Shown piece after piece: positions 35,334 to 47,015 of a stretch of 64,000 bases of DNA. The position numbers and the translations under genes were made by a program. The DNA is taken from positions 2,138,001 through 2,202,000 of the forward strand of contig NC_083530.1 in the NCBI RefSeq assembly GCF_032362555.1. Direction: 5' to 3'. The notes under the pieces were generated by a model. That model saw only the letters and a program-made list of their open reading frames with translations, was not told the DNA's origin and made no database searches. Position 1 is the stretch's first letter. Each line of letters opens with the position of its first letter. The DNA is from Amyelois transitella. Taxonomy: Eukaryota; Arthropoda; Insecta; Lepidoptera; Pyralidae.

Positions 35334-35584
35334 TACATACATACATATGGTCACGTCTTTCTCTTGCGGGGTAGACAGAGCCAACAGTCTTGAAAAGATT
35401 GAATGGCCACGTTCAACTATTTGGCTTAATGATAGAATTGAGATTTGAATAGTGATAGGTTGCTAGCCCATCGCCTAAAAGAAGAATCTCAAGTATATAA
35501 GCCTATCCTTACTTGCCTTTTACGACATCCATGGGAAAGTGGTCCTATTCTTTTTCTATTGGTGCCGGGAACCACACGGCACAT
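35334..35584 (-). repeat. Short (ATGT)n-tailed element
   Basis: ACATACATACATATGGTCAC to GTGCCGGGAACCACACGGCA, near full length. Confidence 0.85.
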
Positions 35585-36744
35585 GTGTACCTATGTTTTA
35601 CAGATATAACTTATTATAATTACACGCATGAATTATTTTTAATACAAAATTTCCCTTTATTATTATCTTATTGTCTGTTTTGCATACTTAGCTAAAGCAA
35701 CTGTTAGAATACCTACTATTAGTTAATAATGAAACCGTGTTATGTTAGCTTAACGTCTGTTGTATTTATTTATTTATTTAAATAAACGTCATTGCACTAA
35801 ATACAAATGTAGGGCACAATTGGCGGACTTAATGCTTAATGTTGTGATGTCATAAAGACATTGCGACGGGTTATAATTGCTCCTAATAGGCGAAATAATA
35901 TTCGGCTAGGAAATGGCAAGAAATCGCCGAAATTCTAAACGCACAAGAAGATGGTGCACTCAATGATGGTCACACTTACTAATTCTTAATCAAATAATTC
36001 TCAGAGTCTGAGGTAAGTAAGCATAAAGTGATATGCTAATGAAATAATATTTCAAAACCTCAACAATCAGTTATCGCAAACAAAAATAAAAATAGTGCAG
36101 AAGAATAGCTTAGGGCGAGTTCGTCAAAATATCATCCAAATATACCTATATGTTTAGATACTTTGATGATGAGAGGATTTAGGCAAACCCCGGCGGAGTA
36201 TGAATATAACAAAATACGTTCGGTTTAAAGATATTTATTGACCCATAAATTGCCTGAAACAAATAATAAAGTACATACATACATATAAACAGGTATATAA
36301 TCCTTACGGGGTAGAGCGCCGATTCTCAGACCTACTCAATATGCTCACAAAATTTCATGAGAATCGGTCAATCCGTTTCGGAGGAGTTCGGGAACGAACA
36401 TTGTGATGCGAGAATTTCAGGAGTATGACTTTATCACTCGATATAAGAACTTTGCTCATAGGAACAAAGCTATCAACAACATTAACAAAGGGCACATCTG
36501 CGTTCTCCATATTTAACATTGCTGACTTGAAATAAAATACAACTGCGTTTAATTAAAACTACATTAACGTGGGAAAGGGTCTGAGTATGCAGAAATATAC
36601 ATTATACAATACTTATATGTATTTCACAATTGCTGATATAGTCATGAATGATAGCAGGAAGTGTGAATGAACCTAACAACTTGTAAAAATTGCTGTTTTA
36701 CATATATACCTAAGTATGTATGTTATGTATATATTATATATATA

Positions 36745-37723
36745 TATACTTAAATATGGTCACGTCTATATCCCTTGCGGGGTAGACAGAGCCAACGGTC
36801 TTGAACAGACTGAAAGGCCACGTTCAGCTGTATGGTTTAATGATAGAATTGAGATTCAAATAGTGACAGGTTGTTAGCCCATCGCCTAAAAGAAGAACCC
36901 CAAGTTTTCAAAGCCTATCCCTTAGTCGCCTGTTACGACAGCCTTGATAAAAAGAAACATGACAAACAAACTGGATATGTAACATACATACATATAATCA
37001 CGTCTATATCCCTTGCGGGGTAGACAGAGCCAACGGTCTTGAAAAGACTGTTAGGCCACATTCAGCTGTTTGGTTTAATGATATTGAATTGAGATTCAAA
37101 TAATGACAGGTTGCTAGCCCATTGCCTATAAGAAGAATACCAAGTTTTCAAGTCTATCCTTTGCTCGCCTGTTACGACATCCTTGAGAAAGAGAAACAAG
37201 ATTTAATATGGGTTAGGTTCCCCTGTGCCATGTGGTTTTCAGCACTTAAGAACAGGACGTAAGTACTTTTCACGCAAGCGGAGTTGCCGGCATAAGCTAA
37301 GCTGTAATATAATTGTTATATGTTATGTAAGTACATACATACTTTACTCCTATATGTATATAATTTTCAGTCAAAAATCCACCCCGAATCGAACCCGTAC
37401 CCATCCCATCCCATCTTTAAAGGTACCCACCACACTAGCTGCGTTTCCTCTTTGGATGGCTATGGATATCCTTTGAAACTGGTACCATCCGGAGCGATGT
37501 GATGACATACATACATATAATCACGTCTATATATCTTGCGGGGTAGACAGATACAAATCTTGAAGACTGATAGGCTACATTGAGATTAAAATAATGAAAA
37601 ATTGCTAGCCTATAAATCTCAGGTTTATAAGCCTATCTCTTAATCGCGTTTTACGACATCCAATGAGAAGAGTTGGAGCGGTCCTATTCTTTTTTCTATT
37701 GGTGCCTGAAACCACACGGCACA
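36745..37723 (-). repeat. Cluster of three minus-strand (ATGT)n-tailed elements
   Basis: Copies at about 36745-36960, 36980-37203 and 37506-37723, all in the same orientation. The first two end at a similar point (CGACATCCTTGAGAAAGAG-like), only about 20 bp apart, so they may have arisen by local duplication. A plus-strand head fragment lies at 37215-37260. Confidence 0.75.
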
Positions 37724-38004
37724 TTGTTTGTACTGATGAATTATTATCTCTGATATCTCTATAACGTTGGTATGTTTGTCCGTTTGTTCTCACGAGCCGA
37801 TTTCCAAGTATATGGCCGACATTCGACGCTGTGGAAATTGTATGACTTTACCGATTAAGTACGTATATTCTTCTTCAGATATCGCACCATCCGTACATCC
37901 ATCTCAGTTTGGTCCAAAGGCTCGACCGGCAGAGAATGCCTTGTGGCATTAGGTCCACTTGTTGTTCATTTTACGTGCATAAAGTTTAAATACTTACAAA
38001 CTTG

Positions 38005-38150
38005 GAATTCTGTTTTAGACTATGGGCTAGCAACCTTTGAATCTCAATTCTATCATTAAGCCAAATATAGCTGAACGTGGCCATTCAGGCCGTTCAAGCC
38101 TGATGGCTCTGTCTACCCCGCAAGGGATATAGACGTGACCATATGTATGG
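38005..38150 (+). repeat. Short (ATGT)n-tailed element, 5' truncated
   Basis: CTATGGGCTAGCAACCTTTG to GATATAGACGTGACCATATG. Confidence 0.75.
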
Positions 38151-38759
38151 AAGTTTAAATAAATAAATATTATGAGAATTTCCATTAAAGAGTACTTGAA
38201 TAAACAAACTAGTAAAATTGAATAAAGAAACTAGTAGAATGAACGTCTTTTGTCATACACAAAAAACGGGTTAGGTCTACCTAACCCGTTTATCAAGTCT
38301 CTAGACTTGTCATGATCCATACATACTTCTTTCAATCAATTACATTAATTATTTTCATATTCAAGGCAAGTGAAAAATAGAAGTAGCTGCCTACCACTTC
38401 GGGAGAGATGAGATCATATTATGTAATTACGAAATAACAATGAAAAAAAAAACAACTTTTTTAAACTTTTATATTCAAAATAAAAAAAAAAATTTTTATT
38501 CATTATTATAGGATGCTATCATATCGCTTAATAATTGTCAAATCTTTTTGTTTCACAACAATGGTTGACGTCAAATAAATTACTTAAAACTAAGTTTACT
38601 GCCGCTATAAAGTAGCTAAGGTCAACTCGTGATCATAATTATGTAACAAGTCAGGCAGGTTAAACAAAGGTCCAAAAAATTCAAAACAGGAACAATAAAA
38701 AAAAAACAAAAGCGGCGTTGCAAAACGGCACAAGTCGAAAAATAAAAATTTCAAGTTTC

Positions 38760-38959
38760 AATACTACACCCCGCGGTAGGCTCCGCCCATTCGCTGTCTC
38801 CTTCGCACGTCTCCCGTCCCGCTTAGCCACCACAGACACCTTTGCTCTGTTATTTGATCCCATGTCTTCTATGAGTGAGGGTGTGATTTTTTTTTTCATT
38901 GGATATTGTGAAAGAAGTGTTGTGTTGTGAGTGAAAAAGGAATCAAAATTTTGCTTAAG
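38760..38959 (+). promoter_or_regulatory. Candidate Six4 promoter and noncoding first exon
   Basis: A locally GC/CpG-rich stretch (CCGCGGTAGGCTCCGCCC, then TCTCCCGTCCCGC) stands out in AT-rich DNA and is not one of the dispersed repeats. It leads to CTTAAG|GTAATA, a usable splice donor with the exon ending at 38959. The next good acceptor before a coding exon is Six4's at 42266, about 3.3 kb on. There is no long reading frame. A promoter for another gene cannot be excluded. Confidence 0.4.
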
Positions 38960-40279
38960 GTAATATTTTTTTTTAAGTTGAGGCGATGATAAAGATTTTA
39001 GATTGTAAAAAGGTTGCTTAAATTGTACAAAATATTTTATTTGAGAAATTCAAATTACTCATTAGTCATTTCAAGACTGTTGGCTCTGTCTACCCCACAA
39101 GGGATATATGTATGTATATATGTTTAAATTACTGCAACTGCAAATTCTAAACATGCAAACCAAAAGAATTATTTTCAAAATTAAAGATATTACGAAAATT
39201 TAGATTAGAAAATTAACTTTTTGTATAGGAGGTCTTACGTTGTTCTATTAAAATATTAGTTTTTTTTTAGGACTTTTTTATTTTTAATTGTTTTATGTTA
39301 GGTAAATGCATGATTTAGTAATTTTAAATCGTAAAGAGAACATTTTCGATTTTCCAAAAACATATTAAATTTTTAGGGTATTATAAACATCGTGAGATCT
39401 TTATTCTAGGCAGACCGTGGATTATAATTTTTTTTTACGCTTTTTCAGTTTTTGATGTTGCCTATTTTATATTTAATAGTATTTATATGTATATTGGTTA
39501 AAATTTCAAATGAAATTGAGAGAAGAATAAAAACCATAGAAAATAGGAGTGTGTGTGTTTGATAAAACGGTTTTTGTTTGAAAAAAAAAACCCGTAATTA
39601 TAAACAAAGGCAAGATTTTGAACGCCGCTCTATTAAGCCGTCTTAAGTTAATTGTAATCTAAAGTATGTAGCGAAAATAAATTTCAGCAATACAAAGATG
39701 AGTAGTTTTATCCCTTGGGTATAACTAACAATACGTTAGCGGCTCCCGAGTGAAATCTTGTCAATTTCCGTTTTCGCATAAAATTTTTGGTAATTCTTTA
39801 TACAACCAAATTTTAAATTTTTAATAGTTTTAACTGTACATTTAAAATACCTAATATAAAATAATTGATTTCAGTCAGTGATAGTTTCTTTTCTAAGTAT
39901 GCAGGTACTAAAGCACGCCCGAATCTTCTCTCGTGTGAAGAAATAACGTGATTTGAAAAATGATTAAGTAAATTTTTATTAAAAATATTTATAAACTCTC
40001 AGTAAGTACTTAAATTAAATTCTAAAGTGCTCAATATGTTATTTTGATTTCTTCGTTGATTTTTAAATCTTTTTTTAAGAATACATTAAGTAAAAATCAT
40101 CAAAACAGTAACACAAAAAGTCATATACTTAGATGGTCAAAACAAAAGGAAAAATAAATAGAACATTCTTAATAACAGAGGTCAAAAACAATCAAACCAG
40201 CAAACCGCGATAATATACCTGATAACCTGAAACCACCTGAAGAATAAGTTGACTGTTCATTATTTTATTAATACATACA

Positions 40280-40552
40280 TTACATCTTTTTTTAGGCGAT
40301 GGGCTAGCAACCTGTCACTAGTTGGATCTCAATTCTATCGTTAAGCCAAACAGCTGAACGTGGTCATTCAGTCTTGTCAAGACTGTTGGCTCTGTCTACC
40401 CCGCAAGGGATATAGACGTGACCATATGTATGTATCTACGTAAATGAAGAATCCCAAGTTTATAAGCCTTAGTCGCCTTTTACCACATTCGCGTGAAAGA
40501 GATATACTTAGTGTTCTTTTTGATATTTGTGCCGGGAACCACTCGGTACGGG
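40280..40552. repeat. Head-to-head pair of (ATGT)n-tailed element fragments
   Basis: Plus-strand tail part at 40280-40437 (GGCGATGGGCTAGCAACCTG to CATATGTATGTAT), followed at 40445-40552 by a minus-strand head part (AAGAATCCCAAGTTTATAAG to GTGCCGGGAACCACTCGG). Confidence 0.7.
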
Positions 40553-40820
40553 CATCACATAGTACATATATTTTTTATTATTTAAACATAATAACATAAA
40601 ACTAGCTTTCAGTATGAAGTTACACAATTATACTGTAATTTACACGCGAGTGAAGTCACAGCACGACGCTAGTCAGTCATTAAATACATAGAAAACGGTC
40701 GAGTTTCAGCGAGGAGCATGTTTTCAAGAAGCATGTCCGGTGACATAGGAAACTTTGTTTTTGTCGCGACCAAAATGACATTTTTAAATAATTACAAAAC
40801 GATTGTCTGCTATGAAGGCC

Positions 40821-41140
40821 GTGTGGTTCCCGGCACCGTTGAAAAAAAGAATAGGACCACTCCATCTCTTTCCCATGGATGTCGTAAAAGGCGACTAAGG
40901 TTATTATGCATTGTATTATTTTGGTGACAACTTGTTATGTGTATCATAAATAAATAAATAAGGGATAGGCTTACAAACTTGGGATTCTTTTTTTAAGGCG
41001 ATGGGCTAGCAACCTGTCACTATTTGAATCTCAATTCTATCATTAAGCCAAATAGCTGAACGTGGCCATTCAGTCTTTTCAAGACTGTTGGCTCTGTCTA
41101 CCCCGCAAGGGATATAGACGTAATCATATGTATGTATGAG
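40821..41140 (+). repeat. Short (ATGT)n-tailed element with an internal insertion
   Basis: Full-length copy. About 65 bp (TTATTATGCATTGTATTATT through AAATAAATAAATA) is inserted between GGCGACTAAG and GGATAGGCTT. Confidence 0.8.
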
Positions 41141-41699
41141 TATCTGCTCTATGCGATAAGCGTTTTAAACTTCTATGGAGCGTGTCATAGGTCATGTTAT
41201 TTTCATAATTAAAAAAAAAAGCGGAATTGGATGCAAAATTTACTTATAAATACATTAGCGACCCGCCCTGACTTCGCACGGGTCGTTCGAGTCAAAACAT
41301 TCTTTTGAAACATTTGAAACAGGAATAAAATCCGTCAATAACTTTCTAAGATTAGCGCATACATACAGACAGACAAAAAAGGGACTTTGATATATGTAGT
41401 TATGATACCGTCACGTCAAACGTTTAGCCAACCTGATTATAAATTTCAACTTTAATAATGTACCTATTTATATATTTTTTTAAATTTTGCTAGTTATTCT
41501 TGGGTAATTTATACACATACATACATATAGACACGTCTATATCCTTTGTGTGGTAAACAAAGCCTTAACAGTCTTGAAAACTGAAAGACCACGTTCTGCT
41601 GTATAGCTTAATGATGGAATCCAGATTAAATTAGTGAGAGGTTTCTGGAGAAGATACAGACTGAGACAGGTAAAAAAATTAAAGAACTATTTAGAAATA

Positions 41700-41964
41700 G
41701 TGCCGTGTGGTTCTCGGCACCACTACAAAAAAAAATAGGACCACTCCATGTCTTTCCCATGGATGTCGTTAAAGGCGACTAAGGGATAGGCTTATAAAAT
41801 TGCGATCCTTTTTTTAGGCGATGGGCTAGCAACCTGTCACTATTTGGATCTCAATGCCATCATTAAGCCGAGCAGCTGAACGTGGCAATTCAGTCTTTTC
41901 GGGACTATTGGCTCTGTCTACCCCGCAAGGGATATAGACGTGACTATATGTATGTATGTATTAT
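41700..41964 (+). repeat. Short (ATGT)n-tailed element, full-length copy
   Basis: Head GTGCCGTGTGGTTCTCGGCA to ATGTATGTATGT. A truncated minus copy lies just upstream at 41511-41650. Confidence 0.88.
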
Positions 41965-42266
41965 TTAGAAATTTTTGTTGCATTTTCTACATTAGGTACA
42001 ATGGAAAAATTTTACCGCGGGTTATGAGGTTATGAAGGCCAATGTATTCAATTAAGGCCACTATTTCTATATAGGTATGCCTCTGTAGATATTTACGTAA
42101 TTCTATAATCTGCTGACATTATTGATATTTGAGATATGCAAAGGAAGCTAATATTTGTTATCAAATTGCGGAAAAACAATACAAATGAAGCTTCATAGTA
42201 ACTTGTGATTCGGCCGCGTAAAAACCTAATAATATTTGGTTTTATAAAAAAATATTTTGGTTTCAG

Positions 42267-42313
42267 GAGTACTAAAAAGTTTATGAACGAAAAAGCACTG
42301 GAAAAACGGTGTA
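42267..42313 (+). other. Six4: Six4 5' UTR part of exon 2 (acceptor TTTCAG at 42261-42266)
   Basis: A good polypyrimidine tract and acceptor (TTTTGGTTTCAG) end at 42266, 47 bp before the Six4 ATG. This implies an upstream untranslated exon. Inferred from the splice signal only. Confidence 0.5.
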
Positions 42314-45300
42314 ATGAAATCGACTAACATGGATCCTTGTTCGGATCGCCTCAGCACCTCTAGTGACTCAACCAGTGAATCAGAAACATCTTTACCACCG
42401 TTCCCATACGAAAACCCAAACGCAAATTATTACAACCAAACTGAAATTAACGAAAAGCAATATTTCTCGTGCAAACAAAAAACACAAAGAAACGAAGACA
42501 GAAAAGAGGTTTATTTACAAGAGAGTAACAAAATACCATTCGAAAACTATCTATCACCGCCGAGAAACAAAAAATATTTGAATTTCGAACTGAAATTGCC
42601 GCAGAGCGACAACTTTTTTAATCAAATCGACGATAGAGGCGCATATTTCGAAGTGCCTGTCAAAAATTGCGTTCAAAATGAGAACAACCCGAATTTGGGC
42701 GACGTGAAAATTGGTAACCAGCCAGTATTTGAAAATATGAATGATAGAGACCGGGTTACACAATCGTATTTTAGTGAGAATGACAACGGTAATATGAGGA
42801 GATGTTTGAACTTCAATTCCGAGCAAGTGCAGTGTGTATGCGAAGCGTTACAACAGAAAGGTGATATAGAGAAATTAGCGGCGTTTCTGTGGAGTCTACC
42901 AACGAGCGAGTTGTTGCGTGGAAATGAAACTGTTTTGAGGTAAGTCATCTTTTTTTCCTAAGGTTATAACTACTAGTAAGATTAAGGCTTGTGATAAGAA
43001 AAATACTTGGATTTATCTGCAAAAATTGGTGAAGCTTACGGAATTTTTTACCACAAAGACAACCACGAGATCGAAGGTTGTAGCAGACATCTTACAACAT
43101 ACAATCAATAACTCTTGCGAAGGCCAACTAAATTCTTTATTCTTTTTATTCCAAACACTGCCTGCCTAGTTGTGTTTTTAATTTTTTTTTTCTATTTAGG
43201 GCCCGAGCATTGGTAGCGTACCATAGAGGCGTATTCCAAGAGTTGTACGCCATATTGGAAGCGCACACGTTCCCGCCAAGACACCACAATGCTCTACAAG
43301 ACCTATGGTTCAAGGCGCATTATGACGAAGCCGAGAAAGTAAGGGGCAGGCCATTAGGTATGTAAATTTTATCTCTTTATCAATAGGTACAAAAAGTTTC
43401 ATAAAAATCTCAGCAGTTGACTTCAAAACTCGGATTCTGCTAAATCTATACTAATATTATAAAGCTGAAGAGTTTGTTTGTTTGAATGCGCTAATCTCAG
43501 GAACTACTGGTTCCAATTGAAAAATTTCTTTTTGTGTTGAATAGACCATTCATCGAGGAAGGCTTTAGGCTATATAACATCACGCTGCAACTATATAAGG
43601 CACAAAGAAATTATGGAATATGTAAAAAAAGCGGGGAAAATTATTCATCCTTGAGGGCTTCAATGTTGTCCAAAATAACTATTCCACGCGGACGAAGTCG
43701 CGGGCACAGCTATATTATAATACATAAAGCTATAAATTAAGTGAACGTGTTGCAATCTACGCTAATCGGTCAATTTAAAATACTATCAATAATGTTTTTT
43801 TTTTTTGCACAGGAGCCGTTGATAAATACAGACTAAGGAAGAAATATCCACTGCCAAAAACAATATGGGATGGAGAGGAAACTGTCTATTGTTTCAAAGA
43901 GAAAAGTCGGAACGCTTTGAAAGACTGCTATTATAGAAATAGGTAAGTTTAGATTTTTTTTTTTTTTTAAACTAACATAAAAATATGTTAGTAATTCTAT
44001 CATTAAGCCAAACAGCTGCTAGCTATCAGTCTTTTCAAGACTGTTTGACTGGCTCTGTCTACCCCGCAAGGTTTATAAACAAATCCAAAACAAACAAATC
44101 CTTTTTATCGGTTTAAAATAACTTTTGTCACTATTTGCATCTCAATTCTACTATTAAGCCACACAGCTGAACGTGGCCATTTCGCCTTTTCTATAGGTAC
44201 TGTTGTCTCTGTCTACCCCGCAAGGTATATAGACGTAACAATATATATGTGTATGTATGCATCTTTTAATGTAACTGTCTAAATGTCCGTGCAATAAAGA
44301 TTCAAACCAATAACATACATACATACATAAAATCACGCCTCTTTCCCGGAGGGGTAGGCAGAGACTACCTCTTTCCACTTGCCACGATCTCTGCATACTT
44401 CCTTCGCTTCATCCACACTCATAACTCTCTTCATACAAGCTCGGCTCTTTCAAACCAATAAATCGGTTTACAATAACTTTCCCCGTCAGGTATCCCACTC
44501 CTGACGAGAAGAGGGCATTGGCAAAGAAGACTGGTCTTACTCTAACACAAGTGTCCAACTGGTTCAAGAACAGGAGGCAGAGAGACAGGACACCGCAGCA
44601 GCCAAACAGATCGTAAGTTTGATCTCCTCATACATAATCCATACCAAATCAATATCCACATAAATTTGATCTCTTTATGAATATCTCTTAATGCCGTGTG
44701 GTTCCCGGCACCAATGAAAAAAAAAATAGGACCACTCCATCTCCTTCCCATGGACGTCGTAAAAGGCGACTAAGGGATAAGGCTTTTAAACTTGGGATTT
44801 TTTTAAGGCGATGGGCTTGCTACCTGTCACTATTTGAATCTGAATTCTATCATTAAGCCAAACAGCTAAACGTGGCCTTTCAGTTTTTCAAGATTGTTAG
44901 CTCTGCCCCGCTACGGATAAAGACGTTAATATATTTATATATAGATAGAAAGTTAAGCCTGTATATGTCAATATATCGGGCCTTAAAAATTAAAAAAAAA
45001 TTTGACGTTCATAATTGCGTACTACATAACCAAACTTTGGACGACTGCGGGCAATATGTAACTTGACTCCTGTACAGGACCCCATTGTTTCAATTTAATG
45101 GGCTGTCACAAGGTTGCTTTGTTATTTTATAATAATATACGCGACGGTTTGTTTGTTTATGAGTTTCAGAAATTAAAACATATTTAGTTCTTAGAATAAA
45201 ATAAAGAGTTGATACTACTTAGGTAAAACAATAACGTCCCGACGATGCATACAAAACATTAGTACTTATAATCTGTAAAAATAGATAAAGAAATAATAAG

Positions 45301-46559
45301 CTGTGCCTTGGGCTTAGCTGTCGTGGGAATTTCGTGGAAAAAAATATTCTTTTTCCTGATTATATACTTACAACACGCGTACAATACAAAATTATATCAT
45401 AATCTGTCCAGTTATTGCGTGAAAGCTTAACAAACACACATACATGTCCACGCCATCCACAAAACCTGACAAATTTTCGTATGACAGATTTTACCCGCTT
45501 TTTTAATAAGTATTAGTACACCGCTATAGAATTGTATTTTGTACAATAATTTTTAAATAAATAAATTGTTTCGCCGCTTGAACGCATGCGCGTATTTTCC
45601 GAAGGCTGGGAACCACATGACCATCTAATTCTAACTACTCTACAAATTACTAGTTTAAAGAAAGAAAGAAAGAAAATCTTAATTAGGCGCCAAAAGTTAA
45701 CATTAGGTACATTGTTCATAAACATAGAAATAAAAAAAAATACCTACATGATGCGTCCAAAGGGTTTCCATTCAGCATATGCAATTGCATGTGTATGATG
45801 TCTTCAGTAGCTAACTCTTAGCATAGTTATTTCGATTTAAATTTTATCGTGCCTTGCAATCGGCATTTGCCTGTCATCACAAAATGGGCGTTTGTAAAAA
45901 AAAAATGACAAATTCTAATAAAAAGTTGGGGTCAATTTTTTTCTACAAAATTCTTGTCGCAGGCGGTCATTATGAGGTCATTAATCAATCTATAGACAAT
46001 ACTCAATTTTTTTCGCAGTCTGTAGATCCACATGTGGGGTTGACCATGTGCAAAGAAAAAAAAACTGGCAAAGTGCGTGTTGGGCCTCGCGCAATATGAT
46101 TTAGGCCGATCGATAAAGCCGAAGGTTGCCTTCAGTCTTTTCAAGACTGTTGGGTGTGTGTATTCCGCAAGGGATATAGACGTGATTGATTTTGTATGTA
46201 TGTAATTTTACAGTGACCTTAACATATTTTTCACAGGCAGTAATCCTCTAAATACAATTATTACTCAATCCAGCTAAAAGTTAACGCCGAGTCGTCGAGA
46301 CTCTGTCTACGTCGTAAGGGGAATGACGTGTAATTTGTATGTAGTTAAATAGGACCATCATAAATTCGTTTTAAGTTGCCCTATATTTTCTTTGATCATT
46401 TTTTTTTTAATAGTACATATTGTTTTTTTTTTCAGTGAGATGTTGGTTCCCGCTCAATACGCTGGTCCTCAGAACGGCCTGGCTCAGGCGTTGCTCCCGA
46501 ACGCTTATTATCACCAGTTACAAGACCCCTCGCATTATATGCATAGCAATGCTCCGTGA
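42314..46559 (+). CDS. Six4: Homeobox transcription factor Six4 (SIX4/5 class), five coding exons
   Basis: Nuclear DNA-binding regulator of the SIX family; in flies Six4 acts in mesoderm, muscle and gonad development. Coding exons 42314-42939, 43200-43357, 43813-43942, 44490-44612 and 46436-46559 give 1161 nt, 386 aa, all with GT/AG junctions. Residues 1-165 are Ser/Asn-rich and poorly conserved. The SIX domain (about 169-277) begins near [14 protein letters not shown] and includes [15 protein letters not shown] and [17 protein letters not shown]. The homeodomain (about 278-338) includes [20 protein letters not shown] and helix 3 [29 protein letters not shown] separates the Six4/5 class from the sine oculis and Six3/Optix classes. 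The C-terminal tail is only about 48 residues, so it is short compared with vertebrate SIX4. Introns are full of short (ATGT)n elements. A noncoding first exon probably lies near 38.9 kb. Confidence 0.95.
43445..43712 (+). mobile_element. Helitron-like non-autonomous element, Six4 intron 2
   Basis: TCTATACTAATATTATAAAG to CGGACGAAGTCGCGGGCACA; same family as 15221-15487. Confidence 0.72.
44122..44258 (+). repeat. Short (ATGT)n-tailed element fragment, Six4 intron 3
   Basis: CACTATTTGCATCTCAATTC to ATATATGTGTATGTATG. Another fragment lies at 43985-44080. Both are in the Six4 intron between the third and fourth coding exons. Confidence 0.7.
44316..44447 (-). mobile_element. RTE-like LINE 3' end, short copy in Six4 intron 4
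   Basis: (ACAT)n followed by AAAATCACGCCTCTTTCCCG and the reverse complement of the LINE C-terminus, ending near GCTCGGC. Confidence 0.75.
44693..44935 (+). repeat. Short (ATGT)n-tailed element, Six4 intron 4
   Basis: GCCGTGTGGTTCCCGGCACC to GCTACGGATAAAGACG. It begins about 80 bp after the fourth coding exon of Six4. Confidence 0.82.
46105..46205 (+). repeat. Short (ATGT)n-tailed element, 3' end only, Six4 intron 4
   Basis: TTCAGTCTTTTCAAGACTGT to GTATGTATG. A more degraded tail follows at 46290-46345. Confidence 0.65.
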
Positions 46560-46684
46560 ATTCATATATATGTACTTATATATACTGTTAATGCGAAAGT
46601 CTGTCTTTCTGTTTGTCTGTATCGGTTAAACGGCCGGCTGAACTGTTGCACAAATGTGATGAGTTGGCAAGAAAGAGTAGGAAC

Positions 46685-46728
46685 AATAAATTATTATTAT
46701 TAGGTAGATAGACCAGAGTTCAAATAAA
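46685..46728 (+). terminator. Candidate Six4 poly(A) signals
   Basis: Two AATAAA hexamers at 46685-46690 and 46723-46728, 126 and 164 bp after the stop. Another AATAAA lies at 47869-47874, after a SINE, and could define a longer 3' end. Confidence 0.45.
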
Positions 46729-46789
46729 GAATATATTTTTTTTCAAAATTCAACTCACTGTTTTTAAAAGTGGGATGACGAAGTTGGGA

Positions 46790-47015
46790 TTCTTCTCCGG
46801 AGGTAGCGGTTTCAAATCCCGGCCGGGTCATGATGAGAAACAAACTTTCTCTGATTGGCCTGGGTCTTTGATGTTTATCATATTGTATAAAATATGTATA
46901 CTCGCCTACCTTTCTAGTATCGTTGAGTTAGTATCTCGTAGACACTAGTCTCGAACTTATTTTGAGGCTAACTGAATTTGTGTAATCTATCCCGTAAGTA
47001 TATATTTAGGTATCT
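46790..47015 (+). mobile_element. tRNA-derived SINE in the Six4 3' flank
   Basis: Partial B box (GGTTTCAAATCCCGGCCGGG), then the family body CTGATTGGCCTGGGTCTTTG and TCGTTGAGTTAGTATCTCGT. Confidence 0.75.

Noticed and set aside
42554..42948. Minus-strand frames over Six4 exon 1
   Set aside because: Shadows of the Six4 coding sequence with no independent support.
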